Shown: in pieces, positions 51,379 through 60,024 of the stretch
Numbering within the stretch: position 1 is the stretch's first letter
Layout: each line of letters begins with the position of its first letter
Assembly (NCBI RefSeq): GCF_002000055.1
Contig: NZ_MVBD01000001.1
Span: 186,001 to 250,000, forward strand
From: Marinicella sediminis
GTDB lineage: Bacteria; Pseudomonadota; Gammaproteobacteria; Xanthomonadales; Marinicellaceae
DNA: 64,000 nucleotides
Reading direction: 5' to 3'
Program-made: the position numbers and the translations under genes
The notes under the pieces: model-generated
Told to the model about the DNA's origin: nothing
Databases searched by the model: none
What the model saw: only the letters and a program-made list of their open reading frames with translations

Positions 51379-52653
51379 ATGACTTCAGTCGCCCGCAATT
51401 TTTCTCAATCAGTGCCCACAGTCGATGTTGCTGCAGCCAGCCGGCGGCTTGACGGTGTGGTGAACCAGACACCATTGATGGCCAATCAGACTTACAGTGA
51501 ATTGTTGGGCGCTGAGGTTTTTTTAAAACGCGAGGATCTGCAAATGGTGCGGTCCTATAAAATCCGGGGTGCTTACAACAAAATTGCGGCCTTGCGCGAA
51601 GCCCAGCCTGATCTATCCCATGTGGTGTGTGCCAGTGCCGGTAACCACGCTCAGGGTGTGGCTCAGACCTGCCGTCTGCTGGGTGTCCAGGCAGCGGTCT
51701 ATATGCCAGTCACCACACCTCAACAAAAAATTGAGCAGGTCAGGATGTTTGGCGGCGATCAGGTGGAGTTGGAATTGGTTGGCGACACTTTTGATGAAGC
51801 CCAGGACCAGGCGATGGCCTTCAGTGAGGCCAATCACCATCCGTTCATTCATCCATTTGATGACCCCGATATCATTGCCGGTCAGGCGACCATTGGTTGT
51901 GAGATTCTGCAACAGACTGACCAGGCCATTGATTATCTGTTTGTGCCCATTGGCGGAGGTGGGCTGGCATCCGGTTTGATAACGATTTTTAAACAACAGT
52001 CGCCACAAACCCGCATCATTGGTGTAGAGCCGGCGGGTGCCGCCTCAATGACAGCGGCTTTGCAGACTGGCGAAATCACCCGCCTGACCCACATTGACCG
52101 CTTTGTTGACGGTGCAGCGGTTCAGCAAGTGGGTCAACATACTTTTTCCGTTTGCCGGGAAGGGCTGGATGATGTGCTCAGTGTACCGGATGGGTTGATT
52201 TGTCAGACTTTGCTGAACTTATACAACAAAGACGCCATCGTGGTGGAACCGGCAGGGGCATTGTCACTGGCCGGGTTGTACAGTTTCCGGGAGCAGATTC
52301 GTGGCAAACGGGTGGTTTGTTTGTTATCGGGCAGCAACAATGACATCACCCGGATTGAAGAAATCCGTGAACGGGCCTTATTGTACGGCGGGCTGAAGCA
52401 CTATTTTCTGGTGCGGTTTCCGCAGCGGGCAGGAGCCCTGAAAGAATTTGTCGCCGACATCCTTGGACCGACCGATGACATCACTTATTTTCAATACCAG
52501 AAAAAACACAGCCGTGAACATGGACCGGCAGTGGTGGGGATTGAGCTCAGATCACAGGCGGATTTTGAACCTTTGATGGCACGCATGAAAACCGGTGGGT
52601 TTTTCAATGATTACCTGAACAACCAGCCCGAGCTTTTTTCCATGTTGTTGTGA
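51379..52653 (+). CDS. ilvA: Threonine ammonia-lyase (biosynthetic threonine deaminase)
   Basis: A 424-residue PLP enzyme making 2-ketobutyrate for isoleucine. The PLP lysine is K61 in VRSYKIRGAYNK; the phosphate-binding SAGNHAQG and the GGGGLASG loop follow. The single C-terminal ACT-like domain (about 330-424) marks it as the shorter one-domain IlvA type, rather than the roughly 500-residue E. coli form with two. ATG 51379, five bases after the ilvC stop, is chosen although its ribosome site is weak; a longer start at 51325 would lie inside ilvC. It closes the ilv operon. Confidence 0.92.
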   Translation: MTSVARNFSQSVPTVDVAAASRRLDGVVNQTPLMANQTYSELLGAEVFLKREDLQMVRSYKIRGAYNKIAALREAQPDLSHVVCASAGNHAQGVAQTCRLLGVQAAVYMPVTTPQQKIEQVRMFGGDQVELELVGDTFDEAQDQAMAFSEANHHPFIHPFDDPDIIAGQATIGCEILQQTDQAIDYLFVPIGGGGLASGLITIFKQQSPQTRIIGVEPAGAASMTAALQTGEITRLTHIDRFVDGAAVQQVGQHTFSVCREGLDDVLSVPDGLICQTLLNLYNKDAIVVEPAGALSLAGLYSFREQIRGKRVVCLLSGSNNDITRIEEIRERALLYGGLKHYFLVRFPQRAGALKEFVADILGPTDDITYFQYQKKHSREHGPAVVGIELRSQADFEPLMARMKTGGFFNDYLNNQPELFSMLL

Positions 52654-52679
52654 GGGGTAAACACCCGGTCTCTTACTTT

Positions 52680-52711
52680 CGTCATCCTCGGGCTTGACCC
52701 CGGGATCCATT
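52680..52711. repeat. Dispersed intergenic repeat-like sequence
   Basis: CGTCATCCTCGGGCTTGACC followed by CCGGGATCCATT, an almost self-complementary sequence (ATCCTCGGG / CCCCGGGAT). It matches a short non-coding repeat that I recall as common in many bacterial genomes. Beyond this one copy, number and family cannot be seen here. Confidence 0.5.
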
Positions 52712-52744
52712 GGTTGTCATTGATGATTAAGTTGCCTCAACGGG

Positions 52745-53059
52745 TTAGCCTTTTTTATGGAATTTGATTTTAAAAGGTTGACCCTCATATTTTTTTGCAA
52801 TTTCCGAATAGCATTCTGCGATCGATTTGATTTGTTCAAATTCAAAAATAAAGGTTGCCAGAAAGCCGCTTATAAAACCATTGTTTTTACTGTGGACTTC
52901 AACCAGTTCAGCAGCCTGTTCCGGGTGGTATATATGCTGATAATAACTTCTTGCCTGTTTTTCATTGCTGAAAATGAATAACAGCTCTATCCCCACTTCC
53001 TTTTGGCAAGGAAAGGTTTGTTTGGCCAGTATGAAACTTTGAGTTAAATCATCCATCAC
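52745..53059 (-). CDS. Small soluble protein of unknown function
   Basis: A 104-residue protein without signal or membrane segment, with lower G+C than the ilv genes. It has a stretch of mixed helix and strand, FIFSNEKQARSYYQHIYH, and a glycine-containing hydrophobic middle (NNGFISGFLATFIFEFEQ). No ribosome site or family was recognised. It lies 12 bases downstream of the next protein on the same strand, so the two are probably co-transcribed. Confidence 0.5.
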   Translation of the reverse strand: MMDDLTQSFILAKQTFPCQKEVGIELLFIFSNEKQARSYYQHIYHPEQAAELVEVHSKNNGFISGFLATFIFEFEQIKSIAECYSEIAKKYEGQPFKIKFHKKG

Positions 53060-53071
53060 AAAGTATAGTCA

Positions 53072-53542
53072 TCAGATTGAGTTCTTCGGGAAAGATGCCA
53101 CATCTCTTAGACTGCCACTGGTTATGTCATGGTAAATATCTGATGGGTCTTCAGGCAGTTTCTCATAATCAAATCTGTTGTATATATCCCGAAATCCAGG
53201 ATGATGTTCTGTTAGGATTTTTTCAAACCATACAGCTTGAACAGGTTCATCGTCCATGTATCTGAGGGCATTAATAAGGGAAATGTAATCAGATTCAGAT
53301 AAGCTTTCGGCAAAGTTAGGTTCGGGTAAGAGGTCAATACCGACGAATTCCTCTGCGCACATTTCGACGTCAAAATCTCCCAATGAGTGACAACTGGATG
53401 TGAGTGCGTTGTATTCGCTCAATACAGATTTTTTATCTGAGCAACATGTATGACCAATCAATTGGTCAGCTAACTCAACAGCCCGTTTGAATGTTTTTCG
53501 ATCGGGGTTTGGTACATCGAACTTTTGAGGTATTGCAGCCAT
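53072..53542 (-). CDS. Small acidic protein of unknown function
   Basis: About 156 residues starting at ATG 53542 (ATG 53551 is also possible). It is acidic, soluble, with no signal and a CC pair near residue 33-34. No family was recognised. The pairing of an acidic small protein with another small protein, in slightly AT-richer DNA next to a dispersed repeat, recalls immunity proteins of polymorphic toxin systems, but no toxin gene is present, so this is only a suggestion. Confidence 0.5.
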   Translation of the reverse strand: MAAIPQKFDVPNPDRKTFKRAVELADQLIGHTCCSDKKSVLSEYNALTSSCHSLGDFDVEMCAEEFVGIDLLPEPNFAESLSESDYISLINALRYMDDEPVQAVWFEKILTEHHPGFRDIYNRFDYEKLPEDPSDIYHDITSGSLRDVASFPKNSI

Positions 53543-53775
53543 AAAACACATTATATGTAAATAAGTGTTTGAGAGAGGAGTTGATTGGGAATACCTGGGG
53601 CTTATGGTTTGATATTTTTCAAGTTATGGCTTTTAAACCCTCAATAAACTCAAGAACTCAAGGGAGTCAGAAATACATGACTGCTTCACACAAGGGTTTG
53701 TTTACCAACCGATAAAGAATGTACGATCACCATAACTTACAATGATCAATATAAAGCCAATAGATTCAGTCGACT

Positions 53776-54072
53776 TCAATATTCGCCGGTCATTTTGGCC
53801 AGGATGCGTCGGGCTTCCTTGAGTTGTTTCATCAACAATGGAATTTTCTGACGGTCGCCACCAAAAGATGCATTCGATAGCTCATTTTCCATGTCCAGAA
53901 TGGTTTTTTGCAAAAATTGTACGTTGGGATCCTGGTTTTCTGACATGTCTTTGGCTGGCAGCATGGCTTTAATCAATGAATGAGTGCGCGGTATGGTAGC
54001 CGAAAGCCTGTTAAAAATCCCGTAGAATTTAAGAAAAATACCAGCAGATGTCAAAATTTGCGGCTCAGTCAA
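53776..54072 (-). CDS. Small helical protein
   Basis: Up to 98 residues. The start is uncertain: TTG 54072, ATG 53964 and ATG 53946 are all possible. The C-terminal 55 residues (MSENQDPNVQFLQKTILDME onward) form a probable coiled coil with heptad-like hydrophobics. The TTG start overlaps the flavoprotein stop by eight bases, and the gene probably ends the dsbC operon. No family was recognised. Confidence 0.5.
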   Translation of the reverse strand: MTEPQILTSAGIFLKFYGIFNRLSATIPRTHSLIKAMLPAKDMSENQDPNVQFLQKTILDMENELSNASFGGDRQKIPLLMKQLKEARRILAKMTGEY

Positions 54073-54571
54073 CAGTTTTCAAGGTGTTTACCAACGGCAT
54101 AAGTTGCTCTGCTATAGGGAGCTGTTCATCCATTCCCAGTATCACATGCTGATCACCAAGGTATTGCATGCCCAGATAATCGGCAGACAGTTTAAAGGGC
54201 AGGTCAAAACCAGGCGGCTGTCTGTCATTGCTGACACTGAGCGCAGCCAGGCGCATGCCCCGAAATTGCCGTCCCGTGTCTTTTTCAATCCTGAGGCAAT
54301 CAGAGATCCGGTCAAAGAATCGTTTCATCAGTGCACTCATGGTGTACCAGTACACCGGTGTGGCCATCACCCATTGATCATATCCGCTGACCACCCGACG
54401 GATGGTGGGCAGAAAATCATCCTCCAGGTTACGTGACTGGTAGTCATAATCGCTGAATTCAAGTGTGGCCAGATCCAGTACATGAAAGCCGGTGAGTTTG
54501 ACCAGGCTTCGGACAGCCGCAGCGGTGTCGCCATCGCTGCGTGATGAACCCATGATGATCAAACCTTTCAT
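54065..54571 (-). CDS. NADPH-dependent FMN reductase / flavodoxin-like protein
   Basis: A 168-residue flavodoxin-fold protein. The FMN phosphate loop is GSSRSDGDTAAAV (about 8-20), and the second flavin-binding stretch is MATPVYWYTMSALMKRFFDR (about 69-88), the usual pattern of NAD(P)H-dependent FMN reductases and quinone reductases. It overlaps dsbC by four bases (ATGA), placing a cytoplasmic flavoprotein in the same operon as a periplasmic disulfide isomerase. Confidence 0.85.
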   Translation of the reverse strand: MKGLIIMGSSRSDGDTAAAVRSLVKLTGFHVLDLATLEFSDYDYQSRNLEDDFLPTIRRVVSGYDQWVMATPVYWYTMSALMKRFFDRISDCLRIEKDTGRQFRGMRLAALSVSNDRQPPGFDLPFKLSADYLGMQYLGDQHVILGMDEQLPIAEQLMPLVNTLKTVD

Positions 54572-55311
54572 TGTGTCTTGGGTTTGCTGCGTTCGATGCG
54601 TTGCTGCATGGCCTCAGCCGGCAAATAACCGGTCATCGAGCCATCATTCAGCACAACCGCCGGAGTACCGACTTTGTGGATGCCGGCAGCCAGTCCCAGA
54701 TTGAATTGTGACTCTATGGGGTTGGGACACATCAATGGTTTGAGTGCCACGCCATTTTTTGCATCGGTCATGGCTTTTTGCTGGTCGGTGGCACACCACA
54801 CATTGACGGCCTTCTGGTGTGAGGCGGTGTTCAGGCCGGACCTGGGGAAAAACAGATAACTTACGCCAATTCCCAAATCATTGTATTGGCTGATTTCCTG
54901 ATGCAATTTTCGGCAATAGCCACAGTCGATGTCGGTAAAAACAGTGATGTGATCGGTCATTTGCTGCGGTATGAAATCAATGGTTTTATGGGTTTTTTTG
55001 AATTCAGCCAACACCTCGAGTCGCAAAGAGTTTTCAGTCATTTCAGTGAGGTTCTCTCTTGATTTAAGGTTCATGAGCTGACCGCTGAATACATGTTCTC
55101 CATCTTCACTGAGGTAGACGATTTGTTGGTTTTGTTCACCCTGGATGATCACTTCCCGGATGCCTTTTACGGGGGTGTCATTGATGGCTTTTACCGTAAC
55201 GGACTGGTTGCTTAGCTGTTCAATGGCCTGTTGTATTTTGGTGGCCTCAGACTGTTGTTCTGCCTGGACCGACCAGGTGGTAGCCAATAATAATGTAGTC
55301 GATATTTTCAT
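54568..55311 (-). CDS. dsbC: Thiol:disulfide interchange protein DsbC
   Basis: A 247-residue periplasmic disulfide isomerase with a signal peptide of about 17 residues. The N-terminal dimerisation domain (about 20-85) has the family's VKGIREVII. The thioredoxin-fold active site is C130-GY-C133 in TDIDCGYCRKLH, as in E. coli DsbC. A second structural pair, C173 (VWCATDQ) and C195 (PLMCPNP), is also conserved. The GTPAVVLNDG cis-proline loop is present. It needs DsbD to stay reduced; none is seen in this window. Confidence 0.93.
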   Translation of the reverse strand: MKISTTLLLATTWSVQAEQQSEATKIQQAIEQLSNQSVTVKAINDTPVKGIREVIIQGEQNQQIVYLSEDGEHVFSGQLMNLKSRENLTEMTENSLRLEVLAEFKKTHKTIDFIPQQMTDHITVFTDIDCGYCRKLHQEISQYNDLGIGVSYLFFPRSGLNTASHQKAVNVWCATDQQKAMTDAKNGVALKPLMCPNPIESQFNLGLAAGIHKVGTPAVVLNDGSMTGYLPAEAMQQRIERSKPKTQ

Positions 55312-55563
55312 GTTGTTTCCCTCTGTGTCATGTCATTAAAAGAAGTCAGTTTTCCGGTTGCCAGAAACCCAGGGTATGGTTGACAAATGTGACTGGCCAG
55401 GTAATCACCGACGATGTTGTTGTTGAAGATGTGACTGCTGACTAACAGATAGGTTCCCTGCATTTGACAGCGATTCGTAACAGTTGACAGCAAAAGCGGT
55501 TGAAAATCATTCGTACATCATCAACAATGTGGGCTGTTTTTATGAATTTCACAGGAGTTGACT

Positions 55564-57156
55564 TTGACCACTGACATCAATAACCCGCAGGAAAACCCGG
55601 AAAACAAAGGTTGGTTTGCGAAATTTCTGGCCACCGTTGAGTGGCTGGGTAATTTATTACCACACCCGATCACCTTGTTTGCCCTGTTCTGTTTATTCAT
55701 TGTTTTATTCAGTGGCTTTGCCGAATGGATCGGCATGAGCGTACCTGATCCACGCCCGGAAGGATCATCCAAGCGGGAACTCGATGGCCTGATTCAGGTT
55801 AATTCGTTGATGTCAGCTGAAGGGTTGCGGTGGATCGTACAAAATCTGGTCACCAATTTCACTGGTTTTACTCCCTTGGGTACGGTGCTGGTGGCACTGC
55901 TTGGAGTCTCTGTGGCAGAACATTCAGGGATGTTGTCGGCTTTGATGCGATCTTTGGTCATTGGAGCTTCCAAACGGATGGTCACCGTCATGATTGTGTT
56001 TGCCGGCGTGGTGTCCAACACCGCTTCTGAATTAGGTTATGTGGTGTTGATTCCAATGGCAGCATTGATTTTTCATTCACTGGGGCGTCACCCGTTGGCA
56101 GGTTTGGCTGCTGCGTTTGCCGGTGTATCTGCTGGCTACAGCGCCAATTTGTTGATCGGTACGGTTGATCCATTGTTGTCAGGAATCACCCAGGAAGCTG
56201 CACAAATGTTGGATCCTGGCTACCTGGTGGGCGCTGAAGTCAACTGGTATTTCATGATGGCCAGTACGTTTTTGATCGTCATCATGGGTGCTTTTGTGAC
56301 TGAAAAAATTGTCGAGCCCAGATTAGGGCCTTACAACAGCGACGAAGCCAGTATTGAATTGGGCCAGCAAACAGTGGACGCAGTCACTGCCGCGGAGAAA
56401 AAGGGCTTGCGGATGGCCGGACTGAGTTTTTTAATCATCTGTGCAGTACTGGCACTGACCGTGGTTCCCGAGTGGGGAGTCCTGCGTAACCCAGACACCG
56501 GTGGGGTGAAGAATTCGCCCTTCCTGAAAGGCATCGTGGTTTACATCTTTATCACCTTTGCCATTCCGGGTTTTGTTTATGGCAAGGTGGCCGGTACCAT
56601 GAAAAGTGACCGGGACGTGATTGATGCCATGAGTAAGGGTATGAGCAGTATGGGAATGTATATAGTGCTGGTGTTCTTTGCTGCGCAGTTTGTGGCGTTC
56701 TTCAAATGGACCAATCTGGGTACCGTGATGGCGGTCAAAGGGGCTGCTATGTTGCAAATGCTGGGTCTGGATGGCCCCATGATTTTTGTGTTCTTCATCA
56801 TGGTGTGTGGAATGGTCAACCTTTCTCTGGGCAGTGCTTCGGCTCAGTGGGCGGTGACGGCTCCAATTTTTGTGCCTATGCTGATGCTCATTGGTTATGC
56901 CCCGGAAACCATACAAGCGGCCTATCGTATTGGTGATTCGGTCACCAATGTCATCACCCCGATGATGAGTTATTTTGGCTTGATTCTGGCGGTTGCCACT
57001 CAGTATAAGAAGAATCTGGGTATAGGTACATTGATCGCAACCATGTTGCCTTACAGCATCATCTTTTTTGTTGGCTGGACACTGTTGTTCTACTTGTGGG
57101 TGTTTGTGCTTGGATTTCCTGTCGGACCAGGGGCTGCCACTTACTATAATCCCTGA
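55564..57156 (+). CDS. AbgT-family transporter
   Basis: A 530-residue inner-membrane protein with about 13 helices, of the AbgT family (p-aminobenzoyl-glutamate uptake or sulfonamide export). Family phrases include GFTPLGTVLVALLGVSVAEH (about 94-113), the ELGYVVLIPMAALIF helix, and NLLIGTVDPLLSGIT (about 196-210). The start appears to be TTG 55564, six bases after AGGAG; the TTG at 55558 would touch that site. It is convergent with folB and has no adjacent aminobenzoyl-glutamate hydrolase, so the substrate is unconfirmed. Confidence 0.92.
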   Translation: MTTDINNPQENPENKGWFAKFLATVEWLGNLLPHPITLFALFCLFIVLFSGFAEWIGMSVPDPRPEGSSKRELDGLIQVNSLMSAEGLRWIVQNLVTNFTGFTPLGTVLVALLGVSVAEHSGMLSALMRSLVIGASKRMVTVMIVFAGVVSNTASELGYVVLIPMAALIFHSLGRHPLAGLAAAFAGVSAGYSANLLIGTVDPLLSGITQEAAQMLDPGYLVGAEVNWYFMMASTFLIVIMGAFVTEKIVEPRLGPYNSDEASIELGQQTVDAVTAAEKKGLRMAGLSFLIICAVLALTVVPEWGVLRNPDTGGVKNSPFLKGIVVYIFITFAIPGFVYGKVAGTMKSDRDVIDAMSKGMSSMGMYIVLVFFAAQFVAFFKWTNLGTVMAVKGAAMLQMLGLDGPMIFVFFIMVCGMVNLSLGSASAQWAVTAPIFVPMLMLIGYAPETIQAAYRIGDSVTNVITPMMSYFGLILAVATQYKKNLGIGTLIATMLPYSIIFFVGWTLLFYLWVFVLGFPVGPGAATYYNP

Positions 57157-57175
57157 AGTTCACAACCCGATTGAT

Positions 57176-57204
57176 TCAACCACTTGCCTTGGGCAGGTGG
57201 TTGA
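57176..57204. terminator. Hairpin between convergent genes
   Basis: Thirteen-base arms TCAACCACTTGCC / GGCAGGTGGTTGA with one G-T pair and a three-base loop. There is no T-run, so it is a probable bidirectional transcription end by position only. Confidence 0.5.
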
Positions 57205-57208
57205 GTGA

Positions 57209-57562
57209 TCATTGTTTCCAGCGATTGATTTGAATGCCGACGGTTTCGGTGTTGGCCACGGCATTGGGTTTATAGAGGGTCAGTTCAATCTGTTCACAAG
57301 CAAATTCGTTGAGCACCACTTCGGTCACAGCTTCTGCCAGGGCCTCAATCAATTCATAGCGGGTTGACGCCACAAAGTGACTGACACGCTCGCAAACTTT
57401 GAAGTAGTCCAACGCATCCCTGATGTCATCGCTTTGTGCAGCTGGCAAGCAATCAAAGGATAAATCCATGTCCAGCCAAACGGGTTGTTTTTGCTGTTTT
57501 TCATAGTCATGTATGCCAATGATGGCATCTACCTGCAGCTTTCTGATGAGGATCTTATCCAT
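57209..57562 (-). CDS. folB: Dihydroneopterin aldolase
   Basis: A 117-residue folate-pathway enzyme that cleaves 7,8-dihydroneopterin. It begins MDKILIRKLQVDAIIGIHDYEKQ, with the family's conserved IGIxxxE(R/K) stretch and the catalytic region YELIEALAEAVTEVVLNEF (about 70-88) plus KPNAVANTETVGIQI near the end. The length is normal. It is next to a lipoprotein gene ten bases away on the same strand. Confidence 0.93.
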   Translation of the reverse strand: MDKILIRKLQVDAIIGIHDYEKQQKQPVWLDMDLSFDCLPAAQSDDIRDALDYFKVCERVSHFVASTRYELIEALAEAVTEVVLNEFACEQIELTLYKPNAVANTETVGIQINRWKQ

Positions 57563-57572
57563 CTGGCAGATT

Positions 57573-57986
57573 TTATTGGTGGTGAACCAAATCGGGTAAA
57601 CCGGACATCAGCCACCAACGCTTGGCGTCATCGTCGTATTTCCAGACTTGTTGGTCGACCACCACCCGTTCTCGTTTGGTGTGGATGTTATAGAATTTGA
57701 TCTGAACATTTTGCAAGATGGTGTCATCGGTTTCACCAGGCAAAATTGGTGAGGCAATATAGGAACTGATGTTGAATTGTCTGAGCCGGTCGATGTCCAG
57801 TCTGCTGGGTTGGTCGTCATCATCCATGTCCGGGCTGAAGTAAGACATGGCATTGTCATACTGTGCCCAGCGCATCACTTTCTCATATTGATAAAGGGTG
57901 TGGTCAAGCGATTGTTTTTTGCTCATCCGCCCGCCACATGCGCTGATCAGTGAACAAATAATGATGGTGATGATGATTTTTTTCAT
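57573..57986 (-). CDS. Small NTF2-like lipoprotein
   Basis: A 137-residue protein with a lipoprotein signal ending LISAC (Cys about 17). The mature part has the alternating pattern of NTF2-like domains (YQYEKVMRWAQYDNAMSYF, VWKYDDDAKRWWLMSGLP). A second, clearly related small lipoprotein lies at 62354. Envelope role unknown. It is ten bases upstream of folB and probably co-transcribed. Confidence 0.7.
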   Translation of the reverse strand: MKKIIITIIICSLISACGGRMSKKQSLDHTLYQYEKVMRWAQYDNAMSYFSPDMDDDDQPSRLDIDRLRQFNISSYIASPILPGETDDTILQNVQIKFYNIHTKRERVVVDQQVWKYDDDAKRWWLMSGLPDLVHHQ

Positions 57987-58090
57987 GTCGCTGACCTGCT
58001 GGTTTCAATGCGTCAAGTATGACACAACAGCCATTAAAAAAAAATTAAAAAGTGAAGCCTGCAACTGCCGGATTTTGCACTGACTGCGGA

Positions 58091-58552
58091 CTAAGTGTTT
58101 TGTCCCAACACCACAAATCCACCCTGCATGCTTGAACATTTTTCATTGTGTTGGTTATGGACAACACAGTCAACACTGATTTTAACGGGCCTTCTGCTGG
58201 TTTTGAGCTGGGCTATGAGCTTGTCCCAGTCATGTTCATCACTGAGCGCAGCGGTGATGTTCAGGTCATCGGTTTGGGCTTTGTGCCATCGGGTCTTGGC
58301 CTGATGTATCACCACGTCATTGTGCAAACCATGGTGTTCCAACTGACTTTTGATCAAAGACCAACCACAAATGGTCATCAGCGCTGAGCTGCTACCGCCA
58401 AACACTGTTTGCTTGTCATTGATGTTCGGGCCAATCGGAGCCAGGGCTTGGATGGAATGGGTGTTGATTTCACACAACTTGAGTTGCATGTATTCAACCA
58501 TGGGAATTTCAGCATACAAAAAGGCCTGAAAAGCCTCAACAGAAATGGTCAT
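58091..58552 (-). CDS. YiiD-C-type putative thioesterase
   Basis: A 153-residue hot-dog-fold protein of the YiiD C-terminal thioesterase family. PIGPNINDKQTVFGGSSSA (about 39-57) includes the family's asparagine and glycine-rich FGGS motif, and CGWSLIKSQL follows. It is thought to act on acyl thioesters, but the substrate is unknown. It lies 12 bases downstream of a small secreted protein on the same strand. Confidence 0.85.
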   Translation of the reverse strand: MTISVEAFQAFLYAEIPMVEYMQLKLCEINTHSIQALAPIGPNINDKQTVFGGSSSALMTICGWSLIKSQLEHHGLHNDVVIHQAKTRWHKAQTDDLNITAALSDEHDWDKLIAQLKTSRRPVKISVDCVVHNQHNEKCSSMQGGFVVLGQNT

Positions 58553-58564
58553 GAATGATGTTTT

Positions 58565-58882
58565 TTACTGACGAACAGGATTGCGTAGTTTAGCAGGAAT
58601 CAGGATGTCAAACATGTTGCCGAGTCCAGATTCTTTTTTGGCTGTTTCAGCAGGTATTTCATCGTTTTCCGATTGGCTGCTTTCCGGCGGCTCTTCTTCG
58701 ACTTCAGCCTGTAATCGCAAACGCGCTTCTGCCACGGTGATTTGCGCCGGTTTGCTGACTTCATCCTGCAGGGATGTGGCATTCATTTTGGGTTTCAGAA
58801 CATCTACCTGACATGACACATCACCCGCGTGGCTGATGCCTGCCAATGTCAAACAAATGATGATGATAAATGCCTGTTTCAT
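58565..58882 (-). CDS. Small secreted protein
   Basis: A 105-residue protein with a signal peptide (MKQAFIIIICLTLAGISHA). The mature part is acidic and glutamate-rich, with low complexity (VEEEPPESSQSENDE) and one cysteine. No family was recognised. It is the first gene of a short leftward run with the thioesterase gene, divergent from the algZ-like kinase. Confidence 0.62.
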   Translation of the reverse strand: MKQAFIIIICLTLAGISHAGDVSCQVDVLKPKMNATSLQDEVSKPAQITVAEARLRLQAEVEEEPPESSQSENDEIPAETAKKESGLGNMFDILIPAKLRNPVRQ

Positions 58883-58995
58883 GTCCCGATGAAAAATAAT
58901 ATCTACTAAAGCTTTAGGATTTTTCTATAAAATAAGTGATAAATCAACAAAAACGATTAATTTTTGAACATTTTTACCCAATTCCAGTTAAATTG

Positions 58996-60024
58996 ATGTG
59001 TATGAACCCAAAAACTGCCCAACATTTTGCATGGTTATCAGATTTTTCTCAACCTGAACGCATCTTCACAGTGATCGTGGTGGCAGAGATCATGGTGGTG
59101 ATCTATTCACTTAGTTTTCTCAATTTAACTTTCAACTACCTCAATGAGTTAGCCATGCTCAGCTTGTTGGCTCAGTTGATCGCCATCAGCGTCATCATAT
59201 TACTGGCCAAAGTGCAGCAGCCATTAAACCGCCTGCCGGTGATCCCGGGGTTGCTTATGGTGGTGTTGCTGACCGTCTTGTTGGCCGTTATTTATACCCG
59301 GTTGATGGTTTGGATGGATGACGTATTGCAATTTGGTTTGTTCAGCGATCCCACGTTAACCACGGTGCGCATAGCGCTGGCAACCACACTCACACTCCTG
59401 GCATTGTTGCGCTATTTTTATGTTCAGGATCAGTGGGCCAGCCAGCTACAAGCTTTGTCCAAGGCACAAATGCATGCTTTACAGGCCAGAATCAAGCCGC
59501 ACTTTCTTTATAATTCTTTGAATTCGATTGCCTCATTGATCGCCTTTGACCCGCCAGCTGCTGAGCGGGCCGTATTGAATTTATCCGGACTGTTCCGCAA
59601 AGCCTTTGCCAACAAAAAAGGCAGCATGACCACCTTGGCAGAAGAGTTGGAGTGGGTTGAACAATACCTGGCAATAGAAAAGCTCAGGCTGATGGACCGG
59701 CTGTCCTGTCGATGGCAAGTCGATGAGTCACTGTTGAGCCAAAAAATACCCATGCTGACCATTCAGCCATTGGTAGAAAATGCCGTGATACATGGCATTC
59801 AGCACTTGTCTGGTGGCGGCGAAATCCATTTACAGGTACAATCGCTGAATGATGGTTTTTTCATTGAAGTCAGCAATCCAGTGAACCCCGGAAAACAACA
59901 AGCTGGCACCGGTACCGGACTGGATAACATCCAACAGCGGTTGCATCTGACTTATGCAGACCGCCTGCGTTTTTCAGTCAATCAGGGAGACCGGTTTGTG
60001 GTGCGCTGGGAGGTTCGTTGGTGA
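58996..60024 (+). CDS. algZ: Sensor histidine kinase of the LytS/AlgZ (FimS) type
   Basis: About 342 residues. Four to five membrane helices occupy residues about 25-150, followed by the His_kinase domain with the phosphorylated H169 in RIKPHFLYNSLNSIASLI and the ATPase N-box LVENAVIHGIQHL plus GTGTGLDNIQQRL. There are several start choices (GTG 58936, ATG 58996, ATG 59002) and none has a good ribosome site. It overlaps the response regulator by seven bases. The order algZ-algR-hemC-hemD matches Pseudomonas aeruginosa, where the pair controls alginate, twitching and virulence. Confidence 0.88.
   Translation: MCMNPKTAQHFAWLSDFSQPERIFTVIVVAEIMVVIYSLSFLNLTFNYLNELAMLSLLAQLIAISVIILLAKVQQPLNRLPVIPGLLMVVLLTVLLAVIYTRLMVWMDDVLQFGLFSDPTLTTVRIALATTLTLLALLRYFYVQDQWASQLQALSKAQMHALQARIKPHFLYNSLNSIASLIAFDPPAAERAVLNLSGLFRKAFANKKGSMTTLAEELEWVEQYLAIEKLRLMDRLSCRWQVDESLLSQKIPMLTIQPLVENAVIHGIQHLSGGGEIHLQVQSLNDGFFIEVSNPVNPGKQQAGTGTGLDNIQQRLHLTYADRLRFSVNQGDRFVVRWEVRW

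Noticed and set aside
55308-55493. 61-codon leftward frame upstream of dsbC
   Set aside because: No ribosome site, no recognisable domain, and it overlaps the dsbC promoter region.
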